Of a stretch of 64,000 nt of DNA, positions 32,674 to 43,954 are shown piece by piece. The notes beneath the pieces are model-generated. The model did no database searches, was not told the origin of the DNA, and worked only from the letters and a program-made list of their open reading frames with translations. This DNA is from Diphasiastrum complanatum. Its lineage: Eukaryota > Streptophyta > Lycopodiopsida > Lycopodiales > Lycopodiaceae. The number at the start of each line of letters is the position of its first letter. Position 1 is the first letter of the stretch. The position numbers and the translations under genes are program-made. The stretch is taken from assembly GCA_029204225.1 (NCBI GenBank), contig CM055106.1:40814368-40878367 (forward strand). Reading direction: 5' to 3'.

Positions 32674-33312
32674 TGTTGGATTAGTCTCCTTCTTACTAAT
32701 CGACTAATTGGTTTTAATCTTCATCCATTTTTTATCCATTTCTACGGATTTTCTCGTGTTTGTATACAGTCTACAGAATTACAAGTGTTTTTACACAGTC
32801 TGCAAAAATACATGGAGTTTGAAAACAGTGCGCCTGTCAGGAATCTCGTGGAAAATGCAGTGTCTCCTTTTTCACATTTTTTGTCTGTCAGGAATCTTGT
32901 TTAAAATCACAGTGTCACATTTTTCGCTTTTTTCAAAGAGCCTCAAATGTTAAGGAAATGACTCTGGCAAAGTGTGGGACAACTCTAAATGAGATTTAAG
33001 GGCATTGTCGTCTTTTTCGCATTTTTCGCAAAATCTCGACATTGTCACTTTTCGCAAAATCTCGACAGTGTTGCCTGTGGCTATTTTAGTCATTTTTGTA
33101 GAGCTACAGTTTTAGTTCATTTATGCAGACAGAATGTTTACGGCCAATTTCCACCGCTTATCAGCAATCAATGACAAGGAACCAGATGGATGCCAGCGGA
33201 TCACCAGCCAACTAGCGATCGCAATCGACAACCTGATTTCTTAGTATAAATAGTTGTTCATATTCATATAGTTTCATTATCAAAATTATCAGAAGAAGCA
33301 TTTTGAATGGTT

Positions 33313-33389
<77 letters not shown>

Positions 33390-33947
33390 GCTTGAACACT
33401 CCTGAGCATTCTAGCTCACTTCTTAGAATTGTTTTAGAGATTGCTATTGCGCTACTGCCTATCAGCATTGTGTTTAATTCAGACTTTCATTTTAGCCACT
33501 CAGAGATAACATAGAGTACGCGACTTTGATCCGCAACTTATTGTACTCATTTATTTCTATTTCGTTTTCATATTGAATCAATATTATCCTTTATTGCGTT
33601 CAACTTCGTCTCAGAATGTATGTATTTCTGTAGTTCTTCGCGACTAAATATTTGTCTTGCTCTTCGCGAATAATTCGCGACAAATTATTTGTCTGATAAT
33701 TCAATGCTTAATTGTTTGGCTACGTAATCACTGTAGTATTGATGATTTCAAAGTTAGTTACTATAAGATCAAACGTGATTTCTATCACTATTGTTTTGTT
33801 TGAAATTGATAGGCGTAGTTATGCATTGTGAAAGAGGAAGATAGTTTATTCCGCCATGCACGAAAAGTTTTTCTTTCTAGACACTCGAATTATTTTCATT
33901 CGTTTCTTTTTTAATTCAACCTATCTTCAGCACACCTCTTTTCGACA
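32674..33947 (+). repeat. LTR-B, full copia LTR (1274 bp)
   Basis: It starts TGTTGGATTAGTCTCC after the purine tract and ends CTTTTCGACA (the other copy ends TTTCCAACA). A TATA-like AGTATAAATAG lies at 33243-33253. The U3 part (about 32760-33110) carries repeated words: CTGTCAGGAATCT twice, ACAGTCT three times, and TTTCGCAAAATCTCGACA twice. A long CT microsatellite lies downstream of the TATA box. Confidence 0.85.
33315..33388 (+). repeat. (CT)n microsatellite inside LTR-B
   Basis: About 37 CT units lie in the transcribed part of the LTR, just after the presumed TATA box. The other LTR-B copy has only a few units (near 24998), so the array expanded after the copies separated. Confidence 0.95.
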
Positions 33948-35045
33948 GACCGCAACCGTTGCCTTGGCTGTTGCCTAATTTGATTGATGAATGCTATTGC
34001 AATGCATATGATTTTTTGTGATGATTGAATGAGTTTGGAGTTGCAGGTATAGTACACAGGCAACAATAGGCCGCCGTACTTTCACACGTGTGAAGAGTTT
34101 TGGAGCTAATTCATGGAGTTCAAGCTAAGCTAAGCTAGAAATCAATGCATTGATTAGTAATCTAGCTCCTAGATCTTGTTTGGATCTTAAGTAGGTGCTT
34201 TCTCCATCATTTCTAGGATCAAATGGGATTATTTTGCTACATTTTCATCACTCAGGCCTTTACTGTCGTATTGCAATTTATCTTGACCAACCCCCTCATG
34301 TTCAAAGTTTCCTGGCATAATTCAAATACACATGGCCTTTTAAGAATTCCTATTTTTTTTCTACTCATACAAGATGATGTTAATTCTCTAATGTGTAAAG
34401 TAAATCATTATCAAAAATAATCCTTGCACTTTGAAGCATTAAAAGTCAATTTTTTAAACATGGATATATTTAATTGAACCTTACAAAGTTATAAGTCTCA
34501 TTTACAATGAATGCACCTTGCAATTTATAGGGCTCTTCTCAACTTTCACCTTTTTATCTTTAGACTATATTTTACTCATACTATGTTTTACAGGGAGGAA
34601 GGCCCTCAAACGGGTGAGACTAGCCTCAAAATGAGGAGGCCACTTGGATGTGGGGCCACTTGGATGTGGGCTTTTCCTATACTTAAATGTTATTTACTCT
34701 GAATACTAATAAGTGTTGATCACAACATTCAAATGTATGTGTGTGAGCGTGCACGTGTGCGAGTGCGTGAGCTATTTTAATAAGATCCATTTGTTTCATT
34801 TCTATGTATGTGTATGTAACATATACGCATCATCCTTATTAGTCATCACGTTAGTAGGTGTCTTTTGTTCTTCCTAGTGGGCCACACATCAATTGTTGTC
34901 TTTCTAAAATAAATTCAGACACAATGTATAGTGTCATTCAAAAAATTCTTTTGTATTTGCAAGAACACCTAAATGCGATAATGAAAACTTAAAAATGTAG
35001 TTGAGTATATAAAACACATTTTCTATTATAACATCTTTTGAGTGA
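33948..35045. other. Unassigned sequence
   Basis: Near 34081 a TTCACACGTGTGAA palindrome like those in the TGTGAAAAA copia LTRs suggests a remnant of that LTR family, but no boundaries are visible. Short ORFs have no domain. Confidence 0.35.
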
Positions 35046-35290
35046 AGCTCTACGTTGTGGAAGGCCACCTTTCTCAAGCCGGCCTTGTTGTGAGGACGTG
35101 ATCCCAAAAACAGGGAAGGCAACTTTGAGAGCGCCTCACAACGAAAGAGGACACAATGAGGGAGGCCCTCTTCTTGGGCCTTCCCGAGTTATGAGGTGAC
35201 TCAAAAAGAGGGAAGTCAACTTTAGGGCGCCTCACAATGGAAGAGTACACTTTACAACATGGAAGGCCTTCAAGAGCCAAATACCATCAA
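35046..35290 (+). repeat. Imperfect repeats, about 95-bp period
   Basis: GGGAAGGCAACTTTGAGAG followed by CGCCTCACAACG (35114-35145) recurs as GGGAAGTCAACTTTAGGG followed by CGCCTCACAATG (35209-35240). GGAAGGCC and GAGGAC variants lie between them. It is a noncoding word cluster of the kind seen elsewhere in the window. Confidence 0.7.
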
Positions 35291-36039
35291 CCAAGCTAAT
35301 CTAATTATCTAAGTACCAGAGTCCACTTCCAAGCTTAGAAAAGTTGCTTTTGTGTATAATTATTCACAATAGAAAAAAAGATCTTAGAATTTACAAAAAT
35401 AACAGCCTAGTAATCACAATTGAATTCTCTTGGTATCAAAATTTTATGCTTCCAACAAATAGAGTAAACGCAAACGCAGTTTATTGATAACTAATTAATA
35501 CTCCATAACATGCAGTAACAATAAACACGTCACGCTGGTAGGAGACTGATCAAAATAAAGAGCATCATTTAGGCTGTACTGCATCCCACATGCAGCAGCA
35601 TATCGATGCAATAACATTAAATCGTCATCTGTACGGTCGAAATAGATGATAGCTACTATTATCAGATAGTTATGTAGTTCAATTTCTACATTCGTTCATG
35701 ATGGCTGCACGTCTTAGACCGTAAATGGAGCCTTGGCTTGTGATATATTATATGACTTCTGAATCATGCCTCTAACCCAAACCAGCTTTACAAGTAAACA
35801 TTTTCCAAATCAGTTGTCGATTATGACGGTTGGATCGCAACAGCATTCGTCCAATAAACAGCAGCAACAAAGAGCCGCTAAGCTGCAGTGTGAAAATATC
35901 CCAAAAATCAAACTCTTTAGCCAAGTGTCTCAAAAATCGTCATTAAAATGTATAGACAGCAGACCATAGCCGAATCATGCAACATCTGCAGTTCATAGAA
36001 AAATGAAAACAGATCCAGACAAAAACAGAGATGTAGTAA
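35291..36039. other. Unassigned sequence, possible intron or 3' flank of the gene-like patch
   Basis: It is AT-rich with a normal word distribution and no retroelement homology that I can see. If the patch at 36040-36420 is an exon on the minus strand, this would be its following intron. Confidence 0.3.
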
Positions 36040-36420
36040 TTACCATCCTTTCCAAAAACCGCCACTTTCCCTCCTTGGATAATATTGAGGAGGTGGAGCG
36101 GCGTAACGACGATCGCGACCCATGATTTCAAAGTTACGGGTTTCTCCAAGAAGCCCTGCTTTGATTGCTTTGATCTGCTGATTCACAACCTCGAATTCGC
36201 GACTGCAAAAGAACTATTCTGCTGGTGATGAAGATAATTGCACAGGCCAAACACTTACTCGCTCTAGCAAACATGTTCTCACTCGGCTGATTTATATCGG
36301 CATTGGAAGCGTGTTCTACCGACAAGTAAGCATGGAGGAACGGGACGTCGATGTAGCAACGAAAATGCGCAGAAGTAAGCATTTTATCGTGTTTCACAAA
36401 GAGATACTCCATCCCATCAC
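36040..36420 (-). other. CpG-rich, gene-like patch (possible first exons of a host gene)
   Basis: On the minus strand an open stretch reads SREFEVVNQQIKAIKAGLLG and ETRNFEIMGRDRRYAAPPPQ and then YYPRRESGGFWKG, followed by a plausible splice donor GTAATT. It is preceded by TTCTTTTGCAG, a plausible acceptor. Upstream, MEYLFVKHDKMLTSAHFRC is another open block, followed by GTAAGT. The donor-acceptor interval there is only about 56 bp, short for a plant intron. About 20 CpG occur in 340 bp, far denser than in the surrounding transposon sequence, where methylation has depleted them. I do not recognise the product. It could also be an unmethylated element fragment. Confidence 0.35.
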
Positions 36421-37619
36421 CGCCATGGGAATGAGCTTTCTTCCTTCTTTCCTTTTCTGCCTTTAGAATTTTTTTTGCCTTTAGAAAACGTTTGATTCAA
36501 TTCAACAAAACACACCATTTTTTTTTATACTTGATATCAAATCTTTCACTTCACTTCACCTCAATAACCTACTCTCTCCTTCACTTCAAATTAATACAAG
36601 TGGGGGGTATGTGTGAGTCATCATAGCTATTGTGCCCCATTGTGTGTGAAATTACCCTAGCTAGCTACCCCTTGGAGCCACCCACTTAAAGCCATGTGAC
36701 TATGCCTAGGTTAAGGGATTCTTCATATGCAAACTTGGCCCATGCATGACGTCCTCACCGTTTGTAGCTTAAGTTCTTCGCATATGAGTTGCTCATGATG
36801 TCATCCCATGCTAACATGATGAGGCCTGTAAACATGAGTCCGCCGCCCTTGGCCTTCACATGTGCAACGGGTACCCACCTCAACTACACTATTTCTCCTT
36901 GCCTCTCTGTCCATGCTTGACCTTTTGCTCAAACAAGCCACAAGTGCTAGCCAATACAAAAACCACACAATTAGTTTAAGGGTTCCATGGTGGACAATCA
37001 ATGCTCACCAAGAATGATTCGTGAATATCAAACCTCTTGAACTCGAAGAGAAGTTAGGAAGATCAAGGAACCTGAAACAAGTCAGGATGAATACATGAGA
37101 AGATATCTATGCACCCGTCCAACCAAGTCTCGAAGCCTTGCGACGTCAAGTATTGACATGTGAAAGTGATCTAAGCTCGAAATTTTTTGGCTCCTTAGTT
37201 ATTTCAATCCAAAATCACTCACCCTTGTTTCCTCTAAAGGTTCTACCCATCTCTACCCACATACCATGAGTCTATATTCTTAGGCTTCTAAAATAGCTTT
37301 CGAGTGTATAAAACCTTTATAAATCAAATGTATAAGAAGTTGATGATTTTCTTCTTACAAAAATAGCTAATTTATCTAGCTTCATTATATGCCATATGTA
37401 CTCGTTGCCTCACATAGTAAGGTCTAGCCAAGAAATAAAACAAGGTTCCAAATGTCCACTTGTGTGCCAATCGAGATATGAGTTCCCTACACAAGTACTC
37501 TTCTAACTCTTATCCAACTTGCTTATTGTGAAGTACATCAATTAACTTGACTTCTACATTTGTTACAAATACCTCAAGGGAGTAAGTGGCAAAGATTGAG
37601 GGTTCTCATGTTCATAGTC
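36421..37619. other. Unassigned sequence
   Basis: There is no domain and no LTR ends. The part nearest 36.42-36.60 kb is pyrimidine-rich on the + strand, as in many plant promoters and 5' UTRs, which would fit a minus-strand gene start but proves nothing. Confidence 0.3.
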
Positions 37620-38000
37620 TGTTAGCCGATATTTTCGCACGGAAAATCGGGCTAATATTGAAGTTTAAGTTCGCAATAATTGAAAAAATCGGCATGTAAA
37701 ACCCGGTTATTAGAGAAAAATTGGCACAAATTTGCCTTAGGATTGGGTCCCAGCCCGTCCTAAAGTGGCTAGACACAGTTTAAAAGTAACTAACTAACTT
37801 TCGAAAAAATCGTCAAAAATATTTCGAGGTTAATTTTTGTAAAGACCGAGCAAGAGTGCCGGTCCACCTAGAATTGGGTCCCAGCCCACCCTAAATGAGG
37901 CTAGAGCAAATTTTGCGGCCTTAGAAATGGCCAGTAAATATTTTGCGACTTTTCAAAAAAATGGCCAGTTGTAAAAAAATAGCCGGTATGACCGTGCTAA
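37620..38000 (+). repeat. Degenerate word cluster, AAAATCGGC / TTTTGCG type
   Basis: Words such as AAAATCGGGCT, AAAAATCGGCAT and AAAAATTGGCAC, then ATTTTGCGGC, ATATTTTGCGAC and AAAAATGGCCAGT, recur. The phrase ATTGGGTCCCAGCCC followed by YCCTAAA occurs twice (about 37743 and 37873). Confidence 0.65.
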
Positions 38001-38289
38001 AATCTCACCATGTACTGAGTCCATTTTTACTAATATATGATCACTCAATGTATTTTTCAGGGAAACCGTGTTGTCGTGGGAGCCCTAGTCATGAATGCCG
38101 AAAAAGTCAACCACAAAACAAAAAATCGAGACAGAAAAGTTTCGAGTAAAAATGGGACCGGGAAATATGGATTTAGTGTCAAGGAGTCACATAAATCCTA
38201 ACGGCAAAGTTTAGGCAATTTACGGACAATTAACGAAATGTGTGGGCCAAGTGGTTACCCAACAAGCCAAAAACCCAGACAAATGAGCA

Positions 38290-38725
38290 GTAGGCGCACG
38301 ACCCTTGAAAAAACGAAGAAAGGCCAAAAACGAAGGTACCCAAAGAAAAAATGAAGGCTGCCTACTAAAAATAGGGGTTCAAAAAGGGCCTTACCCAAAA
38401 TTTGGATAATAAATGCCAAAACACCTTCGAGGCTATAAAAATTGAGGTACACCCACTGGCCATTGACATTTTGGGCTTCTAGGGTGTACAAAAGGGGAAA
38501 CTTGAATGGCCTCCCTAGCCTTTGACAAAAATGGCATCTTGGCTAGTTTTGGAAGAGAGCCTTGAATGCACCACTCCCCCACTCTCTTATGGAGGCCACT
38601 GGGTGTACTATCAAATGGGTTGAAGACAAATGGCAAAGAGGGCTTGAAGGGCATGAAGAATGACAAGATGACATTGTGAAGGGGATGCATTGGATTTTCC
38701 TATAAGAAGGAGCCAACTCTTTGTA
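38290..38725 (+). repeat. Dispersed repeat R1, copy 2
   Basis: The conserved core (about 38390-38725) matches 9290-9640, with the same order of GGATAATAAATG, GGCATCTTGGCTAGTTTTGG, GGGCTTGAAGGGCATGAAG and CACTCTTTGT/AACTCTTTGT. A short TATA-like GGCTATAAAAATTG lies near 38431. It is noncoding. Confidence 0.7.
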
Positions 38726-39450
38726 TTTGTTGTTAGTGCTTTTGGATGTTAGTACTTTTAGGAGTTGGTATTTTGGGAGGTGCTTGTTTGCTTGAGGGTT
38801 TTGGAAGTTAGTTATATTTTGATGTTAGTTATTCCAATGCTGGTAGTTTGGAAGTGAGTTTACTTGTTTTGAGAGTGATGTTAGTTCTATGTTAGTTACA
38901 TGCTTGAGAGGGCTTTGTTGTTAGTGAAAGGATGTTAGTGCTTGCTTGGATGTTGCATTGCTCCTCTTGTGTGTGGTGGATGCTTGAAGGTGGTGGAATG
39001 ATACATTCCAATACGTTGAGGAAGGAAGGGAATGCAATTGTTTTCAATGGGTGTGTAATCATGGAGGATAGCTATTATTGTATGATTGTCGATTGCTTGA
39101 TGGGTAGTGGTCATTGGGTTGAATGCTATCCTCATAATCCATAGTAAATGAAGGGCACTTGTTGTTTGAATGTTGAAGTACGTTGGAAGATTGTGCTTCT
39201 TGCAATTGAATGTTAGTTAATACAACGTGACTATTGATTGTTTGGTTCTTGGTTGTTGCAAGAGTTACTTTGTGGTGAGGATGTTAGTTCATTGTTGAGG
39301 AGTGTGTTGGGATAAGTGTTGTTTGGTGGTCTTTTGTGTTGTCGTACCGAGCCTGTAAGGAATGTTGAAGGTTGTGTGATGAATGTGTTGGGTGTTAAGA
39401 GTTAGGAATTCGTGTGATGTTTTGGTTAAGTATTAGGGAGAGCTGATTGC
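38726..39450 (+). repeat. Degenerate word cluster, GATGTTAGT type
   Basis: GATGTTAGT and near variants (ATGTTAGTT, GAAGTTAGT, GTTGTTAGT) occur at least a dozen times between 38728 and 39300, with GTGTTG and GCTTG words among them, at irregular spacing. The + strand is T- and G-rich throughout. No ORF is credible. Confidence 0.7.
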
Positions 39451-39639
39451 CATGTGAGGTTGCCTTATGTGAAACATGTGCTGTTTGTTCGGAATAAGTG
39501 CAACTCTAGTGTTGAGAACTTTGTGAAGAGAGGGGGTTGTTGTGAGGGTAGTATCGGTATATATCAGATTATTAGGTTTGTTTGCGACAATCTACACATG
39601 GTTTTCGAAGCTAGCAGGCCTGTTGCAGTCTTCTTTCAC

Positions 39640-40350
39640 AATTTTGGTGAGCTATGACAGATCAAATAGCACTGTAGTAGACCTCTCAGCGATCTATCAG
39701 TCCTTCAGACAGTTCCAACCACTACCTGCTGCCAAATACCAACCATTGTGCATGCCCCGTTCTATTTACAAAGAAAATACCAGGCCCACAGCCTGTATGT
39801 GGCCATCTGCAGCCATTTTCCTACAGTTTCAGACCTGCTAGTACTGTGACAGGTTGTCAGCGGCTCCCTACACATTTTCTTGAGTTGTGTCAGATCAAAC
39901 AAATCTGTATCAGACCTGTCTGCGGCCTACAAGCTACCTACGGCCCTGTACCAACCTACCTGCGGCTCTGTACCAGCCTACTTGCGGCCTGAGCGACCTG
40001 CCACATGGATTTGCAAGCTGTTTCAACCTGTCTGCGGCCAAAAACAGCCTGAGTGTGACCTCTGTCAGACCTGTCTGCGGCCAATAGGCTTTTGCCACGT
40101 GGCCTACAACTGCCAAAATGGACCCCTGCCCTAACTGCGACTTGCCTACCTATGTGATGCCCTGATGTGGCCTGTTGTCCTCTGCCTGCGGCCCACAAAC
40201 CCTCGCTGGTGTAGCATCTATTCTGTCTACATTTTTCAGATCTGTGACAGCACATAGTCTGCAGCCAACTTGCATGCCTGTGATCCTCTTTCGATCTCTG
40301 TCTGTGCTGTGGAAACCTGTGTGGCACTCCGTCTTGGCCTAAATTCTTCC
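39640..40350 (+). repeat. Degenerate word cluster, ACCTGTCTGCGGCC type
   Basis: ACCTGTCTGCGGCC or close variants occur at about 39915, 39955, 40029, 40068 and 40181, with CTGCGGCTC, CTGCAGCC and CTTGCGGCC forms between them. CAGACCT, CTGTACCA and GTGACAG also recur. The patch is GC-rich against its surroundings. Three overlapping ORFs on both strands (39880-40134 and others) are by-products of the missing stop codons in the word. Confidence 0.75.
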
Positions 40351-40387
40351 ATGGTAATCTATATCAGGGTTTTCCAAGGCTAATCTA

Positions 40388-40431
40388 CTGATTTCGTGGA
40401 CAATCCAACAATCTGTGAGTGAACAGCAAGC
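40388..40431 (+). repeat. 44-bp direct repeat, left copy
   Basis: ACTGATTTCGTGGACAATCC, then AACAATCTGTGAGTGAACAG and CAAG, is repeated exactly at about 43911-43954. The two copies frame the inverted-repeat structure. After the repeat the sequences differ at once. Confidence 0.85.
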
Positions 40432-40769
40432 GACAAACAGAATGCGACATGGAGTTTTAAAAGCGGCATTCATGACTAGTTGGGCTCTTGCGGCAAACCG
40501 GTTACCTCACACGTATCTGAGGTAATTTGCATTCAATACCATTGTCTAAAATACAGTTTGCAAATGTCGTTTTATATACCGTATTGTGTTTCATGTTTAG
40601 TGAATCAAAATTTTCAATCCGCAATTGTGGCTTTTTGTTTGTACTAGATGATTTATCTTTATACGCCATTAGGAAATCGCATCTGTACTGTGTATGAAAC
40701 CATCAAAGTCATACATGGAGTAGTTTTACCATTTACGGGATTTTTACAAGTATTCTAGGGATGCAAGTT

Positions 40770-41505
40770 TTTTAAGGGACATCATTTTGAAGAATGAGAT
40801 AAAATACTAATTTTAGTTCCGATATGCATTAATCAAAACTTGCACTTTGTGGTTGTGTCCGTTTAACCGAGTGAATAGTGGAAAGTTTTGTAGTGAATTG
40901 TGTATTTTTTTAGAATTCCGGTTGGAATTATAGTTGTGCATGAAAAATGTTGTGTGGTTAATTAGAGCAATGAATGTTTCTCATTTCTGACTTAGCAAAC
41001 GAAGCTAAGGATGACTAGCTTAGGGTTATTGGTGTTGTATTGCACTGATTATTGCGATGTGCTTTATGAAAAAGTAAAGAAATGTGCTTTTGCTCTATGA
41101 TAAACCTATTAGTTGTGAACGACAATCAAACCGTCAAGTTGTGAAGTGTTTTTTCCGTTTTTGTCAATTGTGAAACATATCAATTGGACCCGACCTCTGT
41201 GAGACACCAGAGCGGGCCGTCCACCATCTGCAGTTGAAATACACCGCCTTGGTTAAGCATCACACTAGTCACACCCGTCGTCGGTATTGTCTAGCGAAAT
41301 ACCTAGACCCGACGGTCGGCAAAAATACCACCGCTTATCAAACAAAGTGGTGCGTATAACTTGCACCCCACGAGCACATCATAGGCAATAAATCGGTTTC
41401 AAGCTCATGTAAGATTTTTACTAACTGTAAGCCAAATTCAATGGGGAAAGAGATATTAGCAAGATCCTAACGCGAATTAGTGATCAGAAGTTTTCATGAA
41501 ACCGT
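40770..41505 (+). repeat. Left arm of a large inverted repeat
   Basis: About 730 bp are the inverse of 43187-43908. Shared landmarks include TCCGTTTAACCGAGTGAATA, GTGAACGACAATCAAACC, TCAATTGGACCCGACCTCTG, AATACACCGCCTTGGTTAAG and TGATCAGAAGTTTTCATGAA. Given the primer-like site next to the right arm, the arms are probably LTRs in opposite orientation. Confidence 0.85.
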
Positions 41506-41830
41506 AACTCGGTCGTATGCAGCTGCATATGCAAACAGTATGTGTAAGGACGCATGTTTCACCATTGGAGAGAAGGTCTCAATGTAGTCGATGCCATGTT
41601 TATGAGAAAAACCCTTCGCTACAAGTCTGGCCTTGTACCTCGAAACATCTCCATTCGGTCCATACTTGAGTTTGTAAACCCATTTGCATTGCACTGTCTT
41701 TCATTTGGCTGACACTGGTTGTAGTGTCCATACCTCATTCTTCTTCATCGATTAGATTTTTTTGTTCATGGCTTAGATCCATTTGTCCTTCTATGTCACA
41801 CGCCTTGCGACTGATAGCAAGTCTTGCTGC
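41494..41830 (-). pseudogene. Copia RT fragment inside the inverted repeat
   Basis: The minus strand gives KKNEVWTLQPVSAK, then QCKWVYKLKYGPNGDVSRYK, ARLVAKGFSHKHGIDYIETF and SPMVKHASLHILFAYAAA: the N-terminal part of RVT_2. It ends exactly at the arm boundary near 41500; the catalytic YVDD part is absent. One stop lies near the start. Confidence 0.85.
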
Positions 41831-41837
41831 AATGTGA

Positions 41838-41838
<1 letters not shown>

Positions 41839-41897
<59 letters not shown>

Positions 41898-41917
41898 GCG
41901 CGCGCGCATGCGCACGC
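41839..41917 (+). repeat. Alternating purine-pyrimidine tract, (CA)n then (CG)n
   Basis: About 28 CA units pass directly into about seven CG units and ATGCGCAC. The whole ~79-bp tract alternates purine and pyrimidine, the pattern most favourable to Z-DNA. The CG end has survived in a genome where CpG is otherwise depleted in repeats. Confidence 0.95.
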
Positions 41918-41923
41918 AATTGA

Positions 41924-43118
41924 AATGTATCATCTCTCTTCTATTTCCACATTATAATTTTATAGTTAATGCTTCTATGGTCATGTGAATCTTAATATCA
42001 TCATAGTCACAATGCAAAATGGGTCTAGTGAGTCGCCACAAGCAAGCCATCATTAAAATTGGCCCAAAAGAGAGTCGTAATGAAAGTTTTAAAGTTTGTA
42101 GAACCACCCACAAGTAGCATGTAAATCTAGCCCTTTTTAAATGCAAAAGTAATCAAACTCCAAGAAAAAGAGATTATACATCACAATCAATAATCATACC
42201 AACCAATTTTTTTTTTGAGAACTTCCAAAAAGCAACCACAATAAAAAGTTAAAGGGAAGTGTTTTTAGCTCTCTAGAGATGATGCCAAATGTGGTAGGCT
42301 TCTTCACAAGCTATGGAAGAGCTTTATAAGGCTTAACTAGAGGTCAAGGTTGAGAAGCTCACGTAAAAGATTGCCATTGTCATTTTTACAAAGCCCAGAA
42401 CTATTCAGAGATCCAAAAGCAAGTACAATAACTCAAAGAGAAAAAAAAAAAAAAACAAACAACTTCAAAGCTATCTCCACATGGATCAATTTGCCATTCT
42501 ATATGAATTATCCTCAATTTGAGATGATCAATTCCATATGTTGTTTATTCATGTAATGTACTTCATCAATCTGGTCACATTGAAATATAGATTACAACAT
42601 ATGATGAATTTGTGATGGATGAAGAGACTAGTGAGTCTTTTGAAGCTGGCATTTGTGCAATCATGTTTTGTATGGAACAAGTAGGCAAAGTGATCAATTG
42701 GAGAATCCACTCTAAGTTGGGCTGCCATGTTATTTGGTCATAAATAGAAAATATTATTGTTCGTTCTCCTATGAATGCAACCGTCTTTAGAGTTTTCCCT
42801 ACATAATCATTGCTATGTTGGTTTTCTATTGCAATATGATGGTTGCAAAAACAATTTAGTTAGTCTCTTGAAAGATAAATCACTCAAGATCCAAGCCATG
42901 TTTGCATGTTCATCCTCGTGTATTGGAATTCCAACAAGGAAGACTATGTTAGGGCCATTTTTGACGGGGGGTTGGTCCAGCCAAAACGTCCTAAAAGGGT
43001 CAAGGGGTCCCACCTCTAATGGCGGTTCGGCCCTACGTGAGCAATAGAGGATTTGCCACTTCCAACCCTGATGGCCTTCTCTATTGCCCTGTGCTCCCCA
43101 ACCGATGAGAGTTTTCCA
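41924..43118. other. Loop of the inverted repeat, nothing recognised
   Basis: This is AT-rich sequence, then from about 42940 a more GC-rich stretch next to the right arm. There is no gag or pol motif. It should be the internal leader of a minus-strand copia element if the primer site at 43119 is real. Confidence 0.35.
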
Positions 43119-43136
43119 GGCTCTCAGAGATACCAT
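43119..43136 (-). other. Primer-site-like sequence next to the right arm
   Basis: The minus strand reads ATGGTATCTCTGAGAGCC after TTGCA. It resembles ATGGTATCAGAGC with a small insertion, at the place expected for a minus-strand LTR whose body is the right arm. Confidence 0.5.
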
Positions 43137-43186
43137 TGCAAGGAGAGGGTACTAGCACTTTTGGTGCAATGATTCACTAGCTTTCT

Positions 43187-43908
43187 AGGGTTACAGTTTC
43201 ATGAAAACTTCTGATCACTAATTCGCATTATGGTCTTGCTAATATCTCTTTCCCCATTGAATTCGGCTTACAGTTAGTAAAAATCTTACATGGGCTTGAA
43301 ACCGATTTATTGCCTATGATGTGCTCGTGAGGTGCAACTTATACGCACCGCCTTGTTTGATAAGCGGTGGTATTTTCGCTGACCGTCAGGTCTAGGTATT
43401 CGCTAGACAGTACCGACAGCGGGTGTGACTAGTGTGACGCTTAACCAAGGCGGTGTATTTCAACCGCAGATAGTGGACGACCTGCTCTGGTGTTTCACAG
43501 AGGTCGGGTCCAATTGATATGTTTCACAATTGACAAAAACGGAAAAAACACTTCACAACTTGATGGTCTTATTGTCGTTCACAACTAACAGGTTTATCAT
43601 AGAGCAAAAGCACATTTCTTTACTTTTTCATAGAGCACATCGCAATAATCAGTGCAATACAAGGCCAATAACCCTAGCTAGTCATCCTTAACTTCGTTTG
43701 CTAAGTCAGAAATGAGAAACATTCATTACTCTAATTAACCACACAACATTTTTCATCCACAACTATAATTCCCACCGGAATTCTTAAAAAAAACACAATT
43801 CACTACAAAAGTTTCCATTATTCACTCGGTTAAACGGACACAACTACAAAGTGCAAGTTTTGATTAATGCATATCGGAACTTAAATTAGTATTTTACCTC
43901 ATTCTTCG
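43187..43908 (-). repeat. Right arm of the large inverted repeat, probably an LTR
   Basis: This is the inverse of 40770-41505. The LTR may run from about 43138 to the AATCCAACA at about 43925-43933, since TGTTGGATTGTCC on the minus strand would be a proper LTR start. The outer part of that start lies in the 44-bp direct repeat. Confidence 0.75.
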
Positions 43909-43910
43909 AA

Positions 43911-43954
43911 ACTGATTTCGTGGACAATCCAACAATCTGTGAGTGAACAGCAAG
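43911..43954 (+). repeat. 44-bp direct repeat, right copy
   Basis: Identical to 40388-40431. The gypsy protease region starts immediately after it: its last bases are already in frame with the protease ORF (VNSK...), so this copy may overlap native gypsy sequence. Confidence 0.8.

Noticed and set aside
39880-40327. Overlapping ORFs on both strands with Cys/Leu/Pro-rich products
   Set aside because: They are by-products of the CTGCGGCC word cluster, which contains few stop codons; the frames disagree and no domain is present.
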